From positions 1,922,001-1,986,000 of the forward strand of contig NZ_CP038492.1 in the NCBI RefSeq assembly GCF_004751985.1: a stretch of DNA of 64,000 bases. The letters run 5' to 3'. A program made the position numbers and the translations under genes. The notes under the pieces were generated by a model that saw only the letters and a list, made by a program, of their open reading frames with translations, was not told the origin of the DNA and did no database searches. This stretch comes from Rhodophyticola sp. CCM32 (GTDB lineage: Bacteria; Pseudomonadota; Alphaproteobacteria; Rhodobacterales; Rhodobacteraceae). The stretch's first letter is position 1. The number at the start of each line of letters is the position of its first letter. Shown here one piece after another: positions 41,731 through 51,311 of this stretch.

Positions 41731-43530
41731 TCAGAGCGGCGCTGTGGCCCGGGTCAGCCACATGGCGGCAGACCCGTCCAGAAGCGGGCCGATCCGCGCG
41801 GCAACCTGGGCATGATATGTGTTCAGCCAGTCCAGTTCCAGCCTGTTCAACAGATTGCAGTCAATCAGCCGCCGGTCGATGGGCGCGAAGCTCAGCGTTT
41901 CAAAGCAAAGCATGTCCCGCGCCGCATCAGCCCCCGGCAGATCAGGCGCTTCCGCCACAACCACCAGATTTTCAATGCGGATGCCAAACGCCCCTTCGCG
42001 GTAATACCCCGGCTCATTCGACAGGATCATACCGGGTTCCAGCGGTACAAGCCCGGTGCGGGCCAGCCGTTGCGGACCTTCATGCACACTCAGATACACC
42101 CCGACCCCATGCCCGGTGCCATGGTCGAAATCACGCCCTGCCGCCCAAAGCGGGGCGCGGGCCAGCGCATCCAGATCGCGGCCTGCGATGCCTTTGGGAA
42201 ACCGCGCCCGGTGGATCGCAATCATTCCCTGCAACACCTGCGTGAACGCGGTGCATTCCTCGGCCCCGACCATGCCCACGGGCAGGGTGCGGGTGATATC
42301 GGTGGTGCCATCCTCATATTGCGCACCGGAATCGATCAGGAATAGCTGACCTGGCAGAAGCGGGGCATTGGTGTCTTCGGTCACCCGGTAATGGACAATC
42401 GCCCCATTCGGCCCTGCCCCTGCGATTGTATCGAAGCTGATATCTTTCAGGGCACCGGTCGCGGCCCGGAACCCTTCCAGCGCGCACACGCAATCAATCT
42501 CGGTCAGGCTGCCCGAGGGGGCGTTTTCATCGAACCAGTGCAGGAACCGCGCCATCGCCGCCCCGTCACGCAGATGGGCCGATCTGGTCGCCGCGATCTC
42601 GGCCGGGGTTTTGCGGGCCTTGGGCAGGATACAGGGGTCAGACCCGTCTGCGATGGCAGTGCCTGCCTCTTCCAGCACCCGCCGCACCCGATGGGGGGCG
42701 GTGGCACCGTCCACACGAACCGGGCCGGACAGGGTGGCCAGATCCGTCTCAAAATCAGACCAGTCGCGCAGGGTGATATCCGCATCCGGGTCAAGCCCTT
42801 CAAACTTGGCCGGGTCTGAATAGAGCGTCACATGCCCGCCCGCGCCGATCACCGCAAAACCCTGAGCCACAGGCAGATGCGACAGGTCCGAGCCGCGAAT
42901 GTTCAGCAACCAGGCAATGGAATCAGGCAGGGTCAGCACGGCTGCGGCCTCTCCGGCCTCGGTCAGGATCGTGGCGATCTCGGCACGTTTTTCAGCGGAT
43001 GTCCTGCCCGCAAGCGCCGCCGGATAAGCCAGTGCCGCGCCAGCCGGGCGGTCGGGCTGATCCTCCCATATCTCATCGACCAGATTACCCACCGGGCGCA
43101 GGGTGATCTGATGATCCCGCAGCGCTGCCTCCAGCCGGGTGATTTCGGCACTGGTGTGCAGCCAGGGGTCATAACCGACCACCCCGCCCTGGGGCAGTTC
43201 TTCGATCAGCCAGTCTTCCAGCCGGGTTTCGGGCCAGTGGACCGGGGTGAAATGCGCGGTATCCACCTGCGCCCTGACCTGCAACCGATAGCGCCCGTCG
43301 ATGAAGACACCCACGACCCCGGGCAGAACCGCGCAGAACCCGGCAGACCCGGTGAACCCGGTCAGCCAGGACAGGCGTTCATCGCGCGGGGCCACATATT
43401 CGCCCTGATGGGCATCGGCACGGGGGACCAGAAAACCGGCCAGCCCGGTCGCAGCGATCTCTGCCCGCAATGCGGCCAGACGCGGCGGGCCCTGATCGGG
43501 CGAGGTGGTGGCAGCAAAGGACTGGAACAT
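41731..43530 (-). CDS. Aminopeptidase P family (Xaa-Pro) metallopeptidase
   Basis: 599 residues, the long form of Xaa-Pro aminopeptidase, with two creatinase-like N-terminal domains and a C-terminal pita-bread catalytic domain. Metal ligands are visible in LIDSGAQYEDGTTDITRT (two Asp), HGTGHGVGVYLSVHEGP (His), SNEPGYYREGAFGIRIENL (two Glu). It removes the N-terminal residue before proline from peptides in the cytosol. The ATG follows the cobT stop with no gap (TGAATG), so it is coupled to cobT. Confidence 0.93.
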   Translation of the reverse strand: MFQSFAATTSPDQGPPRLAALRAEIAATGLAGFLVPRADAHQGEYVAPRDERLSWLTGFTGSAGFCAVLPGVVGVFIDGRYRLQVRAQVDTAHFTPVHWPETRLEDWLIEELPQGGVVGYDPWLHTSAEITRLEAALRDHQITLRPVGNLVDEIWEDQPDRPAGAALAYPAALAGRTSAEKRAEIATILTEAGEAAAVLTLPDSIAWLLNIRGSDLSHLPVAQGFAVIGAGGHVTLYSDPAKFEGLDPDADITLRDWSDFETDLATLSGPVRVDGATAPHRVRRVLEEAGTAIADGSDPCILPKARKTPAEIAATRSAHLRDGAAMARFLHWFDENAPSGSLTEIDCVCALEGFRAATGALKDISFDTIAGAGPNGAIVHYRVTEDTNAPLLPGQLFLIDSGAQYEDGTTDITRTLPVGMVGAEECTAFTQVLQGMIAIHRARFPKGIAGRDLDALARAPLWAAGRDFDHGTGHGVGVYLSVHEGPQRLARTGLVPLEPGMILSNEPGYYREGAFGIRIENLVVVAEAPDLPGADAARDMLCFETLSFAPIDRRLIDCNLLNRLELDWLNTYHAQVAARIGPLLDGSAAMWLTRATAPL

Positions 43531-45408
43531 TCAACTGGCCCGTTTGAGGCCCATAACGCGGGCCCGGGCACGGGGGTCGGTGTCAAACAGGCTGGCCAGT
43601 TGTTCGGTCATCGCACCGGCCAGTTGCTCCACATCGGTGATCGTCACCGCGCGGTCATAATAGCGGGTCACATCATGGCCGATGCCGATGGCAAGCAGTT
43701 CCACGGCCTTGCGTTTTTCGACCATGGCGATCACATCGCGCAGGTGTTTTTCCAGATAATTCGCGGGGTTGACGGACAGGGTTGAATCATCGACCGGTGC
43801 CCCGTCAGAGATCACCATCAGAATTTTCCGGGCCTCTTGCCGGGCCGCCATGCGCCGGTGCGCCCATTCCAGCGCCTCGCCGTCGATGTTTTCCTTCAAC
43901 AGGCCCTCTTTCATCATCAGGCCCAGATTGTCGCGGGTCCGGCGCATCGGCGCATCGGCCTTCTTGTAGATGATGTGCCGCAGATCGTTCAGCCGCCCGG
44001 GCTGTTGCGCCCGGCCCTGCCCCAGCCAGTCCTCCCGGGCGCGACCGCCCTTCCAGGCGCGGGTGGTGAAGCCCAGGATCTCGACCTTCACGCCACAGCG
44101 TTCCAATGTCCGCGACAGCACATCGGCGCAGATCGCAGCGATGGAAATCGGGCGTCCGCGCATCGAGCCGGAATTGTCCAGCAGCAGCGTCACCACCGTA
44201 TCGCGAAACTCGGTATCCTTCTCGCGCTTGAAGCTCAGCGGCGTGGTCGGGTTTGCCACCACACGGGCCAGACGGCCCGCATCCAGCGTGCCCTCTTCCA
44301 GATCGAATTCCCAGCTACGGTTCTGCTGCGCCTGAAGACGGCGCTGCAACTTGTTCGCCAATCGGCTGACCGCCCCTTTCAGCGGCTCCAGCTGCTGGTC
44401 GAGATAGGCCCGCAACCGTTCCAGCTCTTGCGGTTCGGCCAGATCTTCGGCGGGGATTTCCTCATCATATTCCGTTGAAAAAACAGCATAATCCGGGTCC
44501 GCTTCGGAATGGGGCGCAGGCGGTGGAGGCTCCAGCGGGGCCTCCCCGTCGGGCAGGTCCTGTTCCTCGGCCTCCTCCATCTCGCCGGTGTCATCCATCT
44601 GCACCTGGGCCTGCGAGGCATCCTGCTGATCTTCCTGAGACCGTTCCGGCGCCGCTTCGCTGTCCTGCTCGTCATCATCATCCGCATCGCCGGTGGAATC
44701 GGGCTGTTCCTCCTCCTCTTCGGCGGCCCCGTCCTCATTCTCCGGGTCCATCTCGTCAGGGTCGTCGCCCAACTGGTCGCCATAGCCCAGATCGTCGATC
44801 AACTGGCGCGACAGGCGGGCAAACGCCTGTTGATCGGTCAGCGCGGTATCAAGGGTTTCCAGCGTGCCATCGCAACGTTCCTCGATGAAGCCGCGCCAAA
44901 GCTCCATCACATTCGCGGCCTCGGGCGGCAGGGCGCGACCGGTGGCCAGATGGCGGATCAGATAGCCCGCGGCGGTGGCCAGCGGCGCATCTGCGGCCTG
45001 TCTGATCTCACCATAGCCTTTGCGGCGGGCCTCATTGCCGATCTTGGCGTCGATATTGGTGGCGGTGCCGGGCATGTCGCGGGCACCCACCGCCTCGCAA
45101 CGGGCGGTTTCCATCGCCTCCATCAACTCGCGGGCCATCTGCCCCTGGGGGGCATAGCGATTGGCGGTGGCCGTATCGTGGTATTTGTGGCGAAGCGCCA
45201 GCGCATCAGCGGTGCCACGGGCCAGCAGAACCTCATCGGCCGTCATCCGGCGGCTGATCTGCGGCAGGCGCAAGCTGTCGCCCGTGGCGCCCGGCGGGTC
45301 CACCGAATAGGTGACCGCCAGTTCCGGGTCATCGGCAAGGACACGGGTCGCCTCGGCCAGGGCCTTTTTGAACGGCTCGGTCGGGTTATCTGGGGCTGGT
45401 TTGCTCAT
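43531..45408 (-). CDS. cobT: Aerobic cobaltochelatase subunit CobT
   Basis: 625 residues. CobT forms with CobS the ATP-driven chaperone-like ring that works on CobN during cobalt insertion. The N-terminal domain is followed by a strongly acidic segment (about 210-300, many Glu/Asp/Gln) and a C-terminal von Willebrand A domain with MIDAS motif [16 protein letters not shown]. The ATG beginning [29 protein letters not shown] is the family start. It runs opposite to cobS and is 6.7 kb away. Confidence 0.95.
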   Translation of the reverse strand: MSKPAPDNPTEPFKKALAEATRVLADDPELAVTYSVDPPGATGDSLRLPQISRRMTADEVLLARGTADALALRHKYHDTATANRYAPQGQMARELMEAMETARCEAVGARDMPGTATNIDAKIGNEARRKGYGEIRQAADAPLATAAGYLIRHLATGRALPPEAANVMELWRGFIEERCDGTLETLDTALTDQQAFARLSRQLIDDLGYGDQLGDDPDEMDPENEDGAAEEEEEQPDSTGDADDDDEQDSEAAPERSQEDQQDASQAQVQMDDTGEMEEAEEQDLPDGEAPLEPPPPAPHSEADPDYAVFSTEYDEEIPAEDLAEPQELERLRAYLDQQLEPLKGAVSRLANKLQRRLQAQQNRSWEFDLEEGTLDAGRLARVVANPTTPLSFKREKDTEFRDTVVTLLLDNSGSMRGRPISIAAICADVLSRTLERCGVKVEILGFTTRAWKGGRAREDWLGQGRAQQPGRLNDLRHIIYKKADAPMRRTRDNLGLMMKEGLLKENIDGEALEWAHRRMAARQEARKILMVISDGAPVDDSTLSVNPANYLEKHLRDVIAMVEKRKAVELLAIGIGHDVTRYYDRAVTITDVEQLAGAMTEQLASLFDTDPRARARVMGLKRAS

Positions 45409-45491
45409 GGCCGCGAAGATGGGGCAGATCGGCGGCGGTGGCAAGACGTGCCGGTGGGGGATGGGGTGCAGAGGTGACGCATCTTAAGATT

Positions 45492-45625
45492 CGGATTGAA
45501 ATTCCGGAATACCCCCTATCTTCCTTGCGCCCGTACCGCCCCCACGGGGCGGGCGCTTCTCGCCCACCCCTCGGTTCGGGCGATGCCCTCCGCGCAATCC
45601 ATATGCGGTGCAGAATTTCATAGCG
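45492..45625 (+). repeat. Dispersed inverted-repeat element, family B copy 3 (short form)
   Basis: About 134 bp with terminal repeats: left CGGATTGAAATTCCGGAATA, right (other strand) CCGCTATGAAATTCTGCACC. The interior has CCCGTACCGCCCCCACGGGG, GCGGGCGCTTCTCGCCC and CGGTTCGGGCGATGCCCTCC as in copies 1 and 2, but lacks the CCCGGCGG..CCGCCGGG hairpin. It lies between cobT and recN, which are co-directional. Confidence 0.75.
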
Positions 45626-45670
45626 GTTTGCGTTTGATCTGAAGGGACAAGAACCGTTATGCCGGTGCGA

Positions 45671-47329
45671 TCATCCGCGTCCGGCCTGCAACAGCGCCCG
45701 GGCGGCCTCCCGCGCGGCGGCGGTCACCGTGTCACCGGCCAGCATCCGGGCCAGTTCATCCACCCGTGCCTCCGCATCCAGTGCCCGCACATCCGAGGTT
45801 GTCACCCCGCCCTTCACCGCCTTGGCCACCTGCCAGTGATGCGCCCCGCGCGCGGCCACCTGCGGCGCATGGGTCACCACCAGAACCTGCCCATCCCCGG
45901 CCAGCGCGGCCAGCCGTTTGCCCACCGCATCCGCCGTGGCCCCGCCCACGCCCCGGTCAATCTCGTCAAAGATCATCGTCACGCCCTCGGCCTCCCGCGT
46001 CAGGCAGACTTTCAGGGCCAGCAGGAACCGTGACAATTCCCCGCCCGAGGCGATCTTGTTCAACGGGCCCGCCGGTGCGCCGGGATTGGTGGCCACCATG
46101 AAGGCCACGGCATCCACGCCATCGGGGCCGGGCGCGGTTTTGCTGAGCGTGGTGGTGAAATCGGCCCGCTCCATCTTCAGCGGGGCCAGCTCGCCCGCCA
46201 TCGCGCTGTCCAGACGCTGCGCCGCCGATGCCCTGCGATCCGACAGGTCCAGCGCCGCGCGGTCATATGCCGCCTCAGCCTCGGTCAGCGCCTGTTTCAA
46301 CATGCTGATCTGCCCTTCCCCGCCATCCAGCGCCGCCAGCCGCACCCGCAATTCCCCGGCGAAAGCGCCCAGATCATCGGGTTGCACATCATGTTTCCGT
46401 GCCAGCCCGCGCAATGCGAACAGACGCTCTTCGGTCTCTTCCAGCGCGCCGGGATTGAAGCTCAGCGCATCGGCGAACCCAGCAACACCTGCCTGCGCCT
46501 CGCCCAGCTCGACCATCGCGCGTTCCAGCGCCGCCAAAGCGGCCTCCAGCCCGCCTTCGGCCCGGTCCGACAGCCCGTCGAGCCAGCGCATCGCATCGCC
46601 CATTGCGCCTTCGGCACCGTTCAGCCCAAGCGCCTCGGCCGCTTTGGCCAGATCGTCGCGCATGCGTTCCGCGCCCTGCATCAACCGGCGTCTGGTATCC
46701 AGCGCCGCCTCTTCCCCCGGTTCCGGCTCCAGCGCGTCCAGCTCGGCCACGGCATGGCGCAGAAATTCTTCCTCCGCCTTCATCCCGGCCAGGGCCACCT
46801 CGGCATCCCTCAGGGCGGTCCCGGCTTGTCGGCGCGCCGTCCACAAGCCTGCCACTGTGGCACGCGCAGGCTCCAGCCCGCCGAAGCTGTCCAGCATGGC
46901 GCGATGCTGGCGCGGGTCCAGCAACCCGCGATCATCCTGCTGCCCATGCAATTCCACCAATCTGTCGGACAGGGCGCGCAACACCTCCCCACTGACCCGC
47001 CGGTCATTGACCCAGGCGGTCTTGCGGCCCTCGGGCGTGTTCACACGGCGCAGGATCAAATCGTCACCGACCGGCAGACCGGCCTCTTCCAGCACTGCAC
47101 GCGCCGGATGGCCCGGCGGCAGATCGAAAACCGCCACCACCTCCCCCTGTACGGCCCCGGTGCGGACCAGATCGGCCCGGCCCCGCCAGCCCAGAACAAA
47201 GCCCAGACTGTCCAGAAGAATGGATTTGCCCGCACCGGTTTCCCCGGTCAGCACATTCAGACCCGGCTGGAAGGCAAGCTCCAGCCGGTCGATGATCAGC
47301 ATGTCCCGAATGTCGAGATGGCGCAGCAT
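45671..47329 (-). CDS. recN: DNA repair protein RecN
   Basis: 552 residues, SMC-like. The N-terminal Walker A is TGETGAGKSILLDSLG (about 29-44), starting from MLRHLDIRDMLIIDRLELAF. A long coiled coil spans about 150-370. The C-terminal half has KIASGGELSRFLLALKVCL (ABC signature) and MIFDEIDRGVGGATADAVGKRL (Walker B). RecN is an SOS-type factor in recombinational repair of double-strand breaks. It follows bamD by 37 nt, the usual alphaproteobacterial order. No LexA box was recognised upstream. Confidence 0.95.
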   Translation of the reverse strand: MLRHLDIRDMLIIDRLELAFQPGLNVLTGETGAGKSILLDSLGFVLGWRGRADLVRTGAVQGEVVAVFDLPPGHPARAVLEEAGLPVGDDLILRRVNTPEGRKTAWVNDRRVSGEVLRALSDRLVELHGQQDDRGLLDPRQHRAMLDSFGGLEPARATVAGLWTARRQAGTALRDAEVALAGMKAEEEFLRHAVAELDALEPEPGEEAALDTRRRLMQGAERMRDDLAKAAEALGLNGAEGAMGDAMRWLDGLSDRAEGGLEAALAALERAMVELGEAQAGVAGFADALSFNPGALEETEERLFALRGLARKHDVQPDDLGAFAGELRVRLAALDGGEGQISMLKQALTEAEAAYDRAALDLSDRRASAAQRLDSAMAGELAPLKMERADFTTTLSKTAPGPDGVDAVAFMVATNPGAPAGPLNKIASGGELSRFLLALKVCLTREAEGVTMIFDEIDRGVGGATADAVGKRLAALAGDGQVLVVTHAPQVAARGAHHWQVAKAVKGGVTTSDVRALDAEARVDELARMLAGDTVTAAAREAARALLQAGRG

Positions 47330-47366
47330 CGTTCCTTATCCCGCGAGGCGGATCACCCCGCCAGTC

Positions 47367-48254
47367 TTAAAGCCAGGCGCCCCGCATGGTCTGCCGCCAG
47401 ATATCACGCAGCCAGCCCTCGCCCGCCGCATCCGGGCTCAACCCCTGCCCGGTCAACAGGCGGTAACTGTCTTCGTAGAAGGGCGATGACTGGAAGTTAT
47501 GGCCCAGAATCGCCGCCGCCGTCTGTGCCTCATCGGTCAGACCAAGGGACAGATACGCCTCGACCAGACGCAGCAACGCTTCGGGTGTGTGGCTGGTGGT
47601 CTGGAATTGTTCAACCACCACACGGAACCGGTTGATCGCCGAAATATAATGGCCCCGGCGCAGATAATAGCGCCCGATTTCCATTTCCTTGCCCGCCAGA
47701 TGATCAAAGGCCAGGTCGAATTTCAGAATTGCCGAGGACGCATAGGGGCTGTCGGGGTAGCGTTCGATCACCAGACGCAGGGCTTGCAGCGCCTGAAATG
47801 TGATGCCCTGATCCCGGCCCACCTGGTCAATCTGGTCATAATAGCTGAGCGCAAGCAGATATTGCGCATAGGCCGCCTCTTCATCAGCCGGATAGAAGTC
47901 GATATACCGTTGCGCCGCAGCGCGGGCATTCTCGTAATCCTGATCTTCATGATAGGCAAAGGCCGCCATGATCAGCGCGCGTTTGGCCCATTCCGAATAG
48001 GGGTGCAGACGTTCCACCTCGGTAAAGAGGCGCGCCGCCTCTTCCGGGTCGTCTTCCTCCAGCTCGAACTCGGCACTGCGGAAAATCGTCTCCGCATCCT
48101 GCTGTTCCAGCGGCACCTCGTCGCTGCGCCCGCTGAACAAACCGCCGAGCAACCCGCGCCGCTCACGGTCGCCTCCGCCACAGGCGCTGAGAAAAAGAAC
48201 CAGCATGACGCCAAGCCATGCACGCCTCCTGATGCTTTTCAGCCCGCCTGCCAT
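47367..48254 (-). CDS. bamD: Outer membrane assembly lipoprotein BamD
   Basis: 295 residues. The lipoprotein signal RRRAWLGVMLVLFLSAC gives a lipidated Cys near residue 25. It is followed by five TPR-like repeats (FRSAEFELEEDDPEEAARLF, ALIMAAFAYHEDQDYENARAA, YAQYLLALSYYDQ etc.). BamD is the essential BAM partner of BamA for outer-membrane protein insertion. The internal ATG with GAGG 8 nt upstream is preferred to a GTG six codons before it. It lies between lpxC and recN on the same strand. Confidence 0.94.
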   Translation of the reverse strand: MAGGLKSIRRRAWLGVMLVLFLSACGGGDRERRGLLGGLFSGRSDEVPLEQQDAETIFRSAEFELEEDDPEEAARLFTEVERLHPYSEWAKRALIMAAFAYHEDQDYENARAAAQRYIDFYPADEEAAYAQYLLALSYYDQIDQVGRDQGITFQALQALRLVIERYPDSPYASSAILKFDLAFDHLAGKEMEIGRYYLRRGHYISAINRFRVVVEQFQTTSHTPEALLRLVEAYLSLGLTDEAQTAAAILGHNFQSSPFYEDSYRLLTGQGLSPDAAGEGWLRDIWRQTMRGAWL

Positions 48255-48364
48255 TGCCTCAACCTCGTCCACGTCTTCGACAGGCTTGCCTGCCTGCCCT
48301 GTCTAAGACTGGTCCTAGCACATTAAATCTGAGGGCAAAATGCCTGAATGCAGCCTCGTTGCGG

Positions 48365-49288
48365 TTAGGCAACGTGTGCCAGATCGGCAGGGTTCACACC
48401 AACACCTGGCAAACGCGCAACCTGCGCAGGGCTACATTCCACCAGCCGGGTCGCCCCCGGCGTTGCAAACAGGGTCCGCAGCAGACGGTTGGTCAGCATG
48501 TGACCGGCCCGCAGGCCATCGTAATGCCCCAGAAGCGGCGCGCCCGCCAGCGCCAGATCTCCAAGCGCATCGAGCATTTTATGGCGCACAGCCTCATCCG
48601 CGTGGCGCAGACCACCCGGGCTGGTCACCGCATCGCCATCAACAACCACCGCATTCACACCGGGGATACCGCCAAGCGCAAGGCCGCGGGCCTGCATCTC
48701 ATCCACATCCGCCTGACGGCAGAACGTGCGACTGTCGCAAAGCTCCCGGACAAACCGGCCATTGGCCAGATTTTCAGTTCTGGTCTGACGCCCGATGGCC
48801 GCATCGGCAAAATCAATCGTGAACCGCATCGTCAGACCATCGGCGGGGCTGATCGTGGCACTGGCCTGCCCGTCATCTACGCTGACAGTCCTGAGCACTT
48901 CAATCGCATGGACCGGGACATCCTGATTGCGGATGCCGCGCGACAGGAACCCGCGCACGAATTTCGCAGCCGACCCGTCAAGGATCGGCACTTCGGGTCC
49001 ATCAATCTCGACCATCGCGTTATGGATGCCACAGCCCGCAAGTGCGGCCATCAGATGTTCGATGGTCGACACACCCACGCCCGATTCATTTTCAAGTCTG
49101 GTGCAAAGCTGGCTGGCGGGCACCAGATCAAACCGGGCCGGAATCAGATTGTCACGATCCCTGATATCCGTGCGTTGAAACCAGATCCCGAAATGCGCCG
49201 CAGCCGGGCGTATCGTCATACGCACCGGATGCCCCATATGCAGGCCGGTGCCGGTAAACGTGATAGAAGATCGAAGGGTCGCCTGCAC
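48365..49288 (-). CDS. lpxC: UDP-3-O-acyl-N-acetylglucosamine deacetylase
   Basis: 307 residues from a GTG start (VQATLRSSITFTGTGLHMG), which matches the conserved LpxC N-terminus; GGTGA lies 5 nt ahead. Zinc ligands are His78 in STIEHLMAAL and the His/Asp of HKMLDALGDLALAG; LLGHYDGLRAGHMLTNRLL carries the catalytic His. It commits UDP-GlcNAc derivatives to lipid A. It follows ftsZ after a terminator, with about 240 nt of gap that may hold its own promoter. Confidence 0.95.
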   Translation of the reverse strand: MQATLRSSITFTGTGLHMGHPVRMTIRPAAAHFGIWFQRTDIRDRDNLIPARFDLVPASQLCTRLENESGVGVSTIEHLMAALAGCGIHNAMVEIDGPEVPILDGSAAKFVRGFLSRGIRNQDVPVHAIEVLRTVSVDDGQASATISPADGLTMRFTIDFADAAIGRQTRTENLANGRFVRELCDSRTFCRQADVDEMQARGLALGGIPGVNAVVVDGDAVTSPGGLRHADEAVRHKMLDALGDLALAGAPLLGHYDGLRAGHMLTNRLLRTLFATPGATRLVECSPAQVARLPGVGVNPADLAHVA

Positions 49289-49483
49289 GGAAATCACCAA
49301 TATGTGTCGGATCAAAATCTGATTATAGGTCCGGCAGCAAGGGCAACCGGTTCAATCTGTTGCCTACCGGTCCGTGCGCACAGAAACAATTCAACCTTTA
49401 TGACGGGCTGCAACAAAGCCCGCATCCATCGGCAAGATTCTGCCACACATTTCAGGAAAATCGCACAAATATTTGGTTTATAA

Positions 49484-49514
49484 ACAAAAAAGACCGGCTC
49501 GGCGCCGGCCTTTT
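49484..49514 (-). terminator. Rho-independent terminator after ftsZ
   Basis: On the minus strand a G+C stem GGCCGGC/GCCGGTC (with one G-T pair, loop GCCGA) is followed by TTTTTTG, a classic intrinsic terminator. It starts about 19 nt after the ftsZ stop and ends the dcw transcript ahead of lpxC. Confidence 0.8.
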
Positions 49515-49532
49515 CCTGTCGCTTGTGATGGA

Positions 49533-51119
49533 TCAGTTGGCCTGACGGCGCAGGAATGCGGGAATTTCGATACGCTCCTGGTCCGGGTCAACATGTGTGT
49601 CTTCCGGGGCCGACCGGCTGGCAACAGGTGGCTGGCGGCGTTCAACCGGGGCCGGGTCGTCTTCCCCCTGGCCGGTCATCCGGTTGATCAGAGAGTTGAT
49701 GCCAAACCGTGGTTTGCCCCCGGCTTCGGGTTCAACCACACGGGGCTGCGAACCTGATGCATCCTTGTTGATCGCGGCACGCAACCGGGCCAGCGCCTCC
49801 GGCGAGGGTGTGCTGGCCGAAGCCGGGCGCGGCGCCACAAATTCGGCATCCGGCGCGGCGGCAACCGGTGTCGGGCTCGCGGCAGATGCTGCGGCTGGCG
49901 CTGCGAAGGCAGGGGCTGCAACCGGGCGGGGCTGATAGGCCGGGGCGGGGACATCATCCTCAGGGATGGCGGCGGCCTCCCCCTTCTCTACCGCTTCCAT
50001 CTCTCCGAAGAGATTGGGCTCTGGCTGCACCTCTGCGCTGGCGGTCACCTCCGGCAAGTCCTCGGATGTTTCTTCGACCGGCGCCGGCGTTTCGGCAACC
50101 GGCTCCCGCAGGCTGCGGCGCGGGGTTATCGGGATATCCTGCTGCACCTCGCTGGCGTCGATACCGGTGGCCACGACACTGACCCGCATCCGACCTTCCA
50201 TATTGGTGTCGAGGGTGGAACCGACGATGATATTCGCCTCCGGGTCCACCTCTTCGCGGATGCGGTTTGCGGCCTCGTCCAACTCGAACAATGTCAGGTC
50301 GTAACCACCTGTAATATTGATCAGAACGCCGCGCGCACCGCGCAGGGAAATCTCGTCAAGCAGCGGGTTGGCAATCGCCTTCTCGGCAGCCTGAACCGCG
50401 CGGGATTCGCCATCGGCCTCACCGGTGCCCATCATCGCCTTGCCCATCTCGTTCATCACCGCGCGAACATCGGCAAAGTCGAGATTGATCAGACCCGGGC
50501 GGACCATCAGGTCGGTCACACCCTTGACCCCCTGATAAAGCACATCATCGGCCATCGAGAAGGCTTCGGTGAAGGTGGTCTTTTCATTGGCCAGACGGAA
50601 CAGGTTCTGGTTCGGGATGATGATCAGCGTATCGACGACCTTTTGCAGCGCCTCGATGCCTTCATCGGCCTGACGCATGCGTTTCGCGCCCTCGAACTGG
50701 AAAGGCTTGGTCACGACACCCACGGTCAGCACGCCAAGCTCGCGCGCCGCCTGGGCAATGATCGGGGCCGCGCCGGTGCCGGTGCCGCCGCCCATCCCTG
50801 CAGTGATGAACGCCATATGCGCCCCCGCCAGATGATCGACGATGTCTTCAATGCTTTCTTCCGCAGCCGAGGCGCCCACGGCAGGCCGGGCGCCCGCGCC
50901 AAGGCCTTCGGTGACGCGCGCACCCATCTGGATGCGGGCGGCAGCGGTGGATTGGGCCAGCGCCTGCGCGTCGGTATTGGCCACCACAAACTCACACCCG
51001 TCCAGTGATTGTTCGATCATGTTGTTGACCGCGTTACCACCAGCGCCCCCCACGCCGAAAACGGTGATACGAGGTTTCAAATCCGGCTGATCATCCGGCA
51101 TGGTGAGGTTCAAGGTCAT
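49533..51119 (-). CDS. ftsZ: Cell division protein FtsZ
   Basis: 528 residues, long because of the alphaproteobacterial C-terminal linker. The tubulin-like GTPase (about 15-325) has [16 protein letters not shown], the signature [18 protein letters not shown] and the T7 loop [12 protein letters not shown] Pro/Ala/Glu-rich linker (about 330-510) follows, and the C-terminal conserved peptide [12 protein letters not shown] binds FtsA and other partners. The internal ATG is used; the longer frame lacks family sequence. It follows ftsA by about 190 nt, an AT-rich gap that may hold an extra promoter. Confidence 0.97.
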   Translation of the reverse strand: MTLNLTMPDDQPDLKPRITVFGVGGAGGNAVNNMIEQSLDGCEFVVANTDAQALAQSTAAARIQMGARVTEGLGAGARPAVGASAAEESIEDIVDHLAGAHMAFITAGMGGGTGTGAAPIIAQAARELGVLTVGVVTKPFQFEGAKRMRQADEGIEALQKVVDTLIIIPNQNLFRLANEKTTFTEAFSMADDVLYQGVKGVTDLMVRPGLINLDFADVRAVMNEMGKAMMGTGEADGESRAVQAAEKAIANPLLDEISLRGARGVLINITGGYDLTLFELDEAANRIREEVDPEANIIVGSTLDTNMEGRMRVSVVATGIDASEVQQDIPITPRRSLREPVAETPAPVEETSEDLPEVTASAEVQPEPNLFGEMEAVEKGEAAAIPEDDVPAPAYQPRPVAAPAFAAPAAASAASPTPVAAAPDAEFVAPRPASASTPSPEALARLRAAINKDASGSQPRVVEPEAGGKPRFGINSLINRMTGQGEDDPAPVERRQPPVASRSAPEDTHVDPDQERIEIPAFLRRQAN

Positions 51120-51311
51120 AAGCTCTGTCCGCCTGTTTACGTGGATGCTGGCCCCGGTCTTGCGCCGTTCGACCAATTTCTGCCTCATTTTCATATCAGA
51201 ATAACGGTTTCATTAACCTCCGTCACGCGAAAACTGATCAAAAACCGCAAAATATAGTATTATTTTTGGGGGTGATAGGCGGTATTTTGCCACCCACCCC
51301 GTATATAGCGG

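Noticed and set aside
51120..51311. CtrA box (TTAA-N7-TTAA) between ftsA and ftsZ
   Set aside because: TTAATGAAACCGTTAT has the wrong spacing and an altered second half; no good CtrA site was found.
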